Shown piece after piece: positions 5,104 to 6,288 of a DNA stretch of 6,288 nt. Numbering within the stretch: position 1 is the stretch's first letter; the number at the start of each line of letters is the position of its first letter. The DNA is from Vermiphilus sp. (GTDB taxonomy: Bacteria; Ratteibacteria; UBA8468; B48-G9; JAFGKM01): NCBI GenBank assembly GCA_020722825.1, contig DYKC01000062.1, positions 1 through 6,288 of the forward strand, read 5' to 3'. The translations under genes and the position numbers were made by a program. Under the pieces are notes generated by a model that saw nothing but the letters and a program-made list of their open reading frames with translations, was not told the origin of the DNA and ran no database searches.

Positions 5104-5889
5104 ATGTATAGAAATATCTTTATTGATATTGAAAAGATGGGCAGCGCAGTATTAACATCTATTTCTTATTTCGGTTCGCTTACGATTCTCGCAGTTAATG
5201 CTTTAAAGACAATGCTTTCTTCAAAAAGAAAGAAAAACATCTTTAAACACATTAATGAAATAGGCATACAATCATTTCCTATTGTCGGAATCATTGCTTT
5301 TTTAATCGGCATGGTACTGGTGATGGAAACCGCATATACCCTGAAAAAATTTGGTGCTGAAATCTATGCCGGCGGAATTGTATCCATTTCAATGATAAGG
5401 GAGTTAGGGCCGGTCTTTATTGCCATCGTTATGGCAGGAAGAGTCGGAGGTTCAATAGCGGCTGAAATCGGCACGATGAAAATCACCGAGCAGATAGATG
5501 CTCTGGAGGTTATGGCGGTTGACCCTGTCTCTTATCTTATCAGTCCGCGTCTTATGGCAGGTATCATTTCACTACCTGCTCTCTTTATCATCAGTTTTTT
5601 CCTTTCCATACTGGGAGCATTTGCCATCGGGGTCCTTATGCTGGGCATTCCCTCAGGCATGTTTTTATATCAAAGTTTCAGGTTCATTGAATTAAGAGAC
5701 CTTATTATAGGACTGATTAAGTCAATAGTTTTTGCCGTGGTGGTAATAACAGTCGCATCTCATGAGGGATTGAGAACAGAGGGAGGTGCGGTGGGGGTTG
5801 GCAAAGCAGCAACAACCTCTGTGGTGGCATCCTTCTTCCTTATAATACTGACCAACCTCATTCTTACCGGTATCTTCTATTTTATATAA
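5104..5889 (+). CDS. mlaE: MlaE/YrbE-family ABC transporter permease (outer-membrane lipid transport)
   Basis: 261 residues, normal family length. Hydrophobic segments are near residues 58-78, 88-112, 148-185, 198-218 and 240-261, after an amphipathic N-terminus. The MlaE signature is strong from residue 99: RELGPVFIAIVMAGRVGGS, then AEIGTMKITEQIDALEVMAV followed by DP. The family forms the inner-membrane core of MCE transport systems that move phospholipids between inner and outer membranes, together with the ATPase MlaF and the MCE-domain protein MlaD. Neither partner is present in the remaining 400 bases, which is unusual since they are commonly adjacent. The ATG follows the dnaB stop with no gap, and a weak ribosome binding site (AGGCGGG) lies inside the dnaB end, so expression is tied to the replication operon. 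Confidence 0.92.
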   Translation: MYRNIFIDIEKMGSAVLTSISYFGSLTILAVNALKTMLSSKRKKNIFKHINEIGIQSFPIVGIIAFLIGMVLVMETAYTLKKFGAEIYAGGIVSISMIRELGPVFIAIVMAGRVGGSIAAEIGTMKITEQIDALEVMAVDPVSYLISPRLMAGIISLPALFIISFFLSILGAFAIGVLMLGIPSGMFLYQSFRFIELRDLIIGLIKSIVFAVVVITVASHEGLRTEGGAVGVGKAATTSVVASFFLIILTNLILTGIFYFI

Positions 5890-5907
5890 GTTCCCCTGAC
5901 ACTACAT

Positions 5908-5936
5908 TTGACAAAATTTTACCCATCTGATACATT
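5908..5936 (+). promoter_or_regulatory. Promoter for the right-hand transcription unit
   Basis: A perfect TTGACA (5908-5913), a 17-base spacer, and TACATT (5931-5936, four of six matches) with an extended -10 TG directly upstream. The start would be near 5943, leaving a leader of about 33 bases. It separates the last gene from mlaE. No intrinsic terminator was seen between mlaE and this promoter. Confidence 0.6.
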
Positions 5937-5975
5937 AGACAGCAACGGTTTTAATCCAAACAAAAAGCAGGAGAA

Positions 5976-6263
5976 ATGGAAAAGGTTATGTTTGAAAAAA
6001 GCGGAGTAAAGATTGTTTATGAATCATTAGTGCATAGAGGTTCACAGGAAGGCCCTTGCAGAACAGGTGATAAAAATTATCTATCCACGGAGAATGAAAG
6101 AAAACAGAAGAAAGCAGATTTTAAGAATCGTGTAGAAGATGCAAAGAAAAATCTTGGCGAAGATGCTGAAATCCTTGAGCCTGTTTACATTGAACATGCG
6201 GAGGATTTTGTTGTGAAAGAAAGAGAACTTAACAACAGAAGTTTCCCAAACGATGCTCAATAA
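5976..6263 (+). CDS. Unrecognised protein, 5' part; reading frame appears broken near its end
   Basis: 95 residues before a stop at 6261-6263. I do not recognise it with confidence. It begins with a strand-like KSGVKIVYESLV, has a very charged middle (ENERKQKKADFKNRVEDAKK), then AEILEPVYIEHAEDFVVKE. No signal peptide or membrane segment is visible. The last residues are FPNDAQ and then a stop, but the frame starting at 6260 continues as IIAVMSLRI to the window edge. That hydrophobic strand would naturally follow FPNDA, so one base seems to be missing near 6258-6260 and the true protein is probably longer. The general pattern recalls the N-terminal domain of fucose/arabinose-isomerase-like proteins, but this is a weak impression. 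AGGAG at 5969-5973 is only 2 bases from the ATG at 5976; a second ATG at 5988 is possible. The gene has its own promoter and does not look related to mlaE. Confidence 0.5.
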   Translation: MEKVMFEKSGVKIVYESLVHRGSQEGPCRTGDKNYLSTENERKQKKADFKNRVEDAKKNLGEDAEILEPVYIEHAEDFVVKERELNNRSFPNDAQ

Positions 6264-6288
6264 TTGCTGTGATGAGCCTCAGAATCAA

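Overview
The window reads as chromosomal DNA of a low-to-moderate GC bacterium with a diderm envelope. The diderm inference rests on an MlaE-type lipid-transport permease. No 16S rRNA or lineage marker is present, so no phylum can be named; an uncultured lineage is possible, but that is a guess.

Layout. Two gene blocks diverge from a control region at about 1765-2024. To the left, on the minus strand, are a ParA/Soj-type ATPase gene, a small gene for a ribbon-helix-helix (RHH) protein, and then, from its own strong promoter, the 5' part of a type II secretion/type IV pilus assembly ATPase gene that runs off the left edge. To the right, on the plus strand, is the classical cluster rpsF-ssb-rpsR-rplI-dnaB, with mlaE joined directly to dnaB (stop codon followed at once by the start codon). 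A further promoter at 5908-5936 then opens a new unit. Its first gene is unrecognised and appears to be frameshifted near 6258, just before the right edge.

How the genes work together. S6 and S18 are partner proteins of the 30S platform, L9 belongs to the 50S subunit, and SSB and DnaB act at the replication fork, so the plus-strand block ties ribosome production to replication. MlaE is a passenger on the end of this transcript; no MlaF ATPase or MCE-domain protein lies beside it. ParA plus the RHH protein looks like a small DNA-partition pair, with the RHH protein as the probable DNA-binding partner.

Most notable structure. Two copies of a palindromic element of about 103 bp lie at 1881-1983 (rpsF leader) and 2839-2942 (between ssb and rpsR), with a remnant at 961-980 between parA and the RHH gene. 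Each full element has two inverted arms built from four 7-base units related to ATTCGGG/TTTAGGG, around an A-rich centre. The ends differ between copies in a compensating way that keeps the pairing. One arm of the second copy contains a perfect four-run G3-N4 quadruplex motif on the minus strand. Other points of interest are two minus-strand genes that look leaderless, a hairpin that could hide the ssb ribosome binding site, and an SSB without the usual DIPF-type C-terminal tip.
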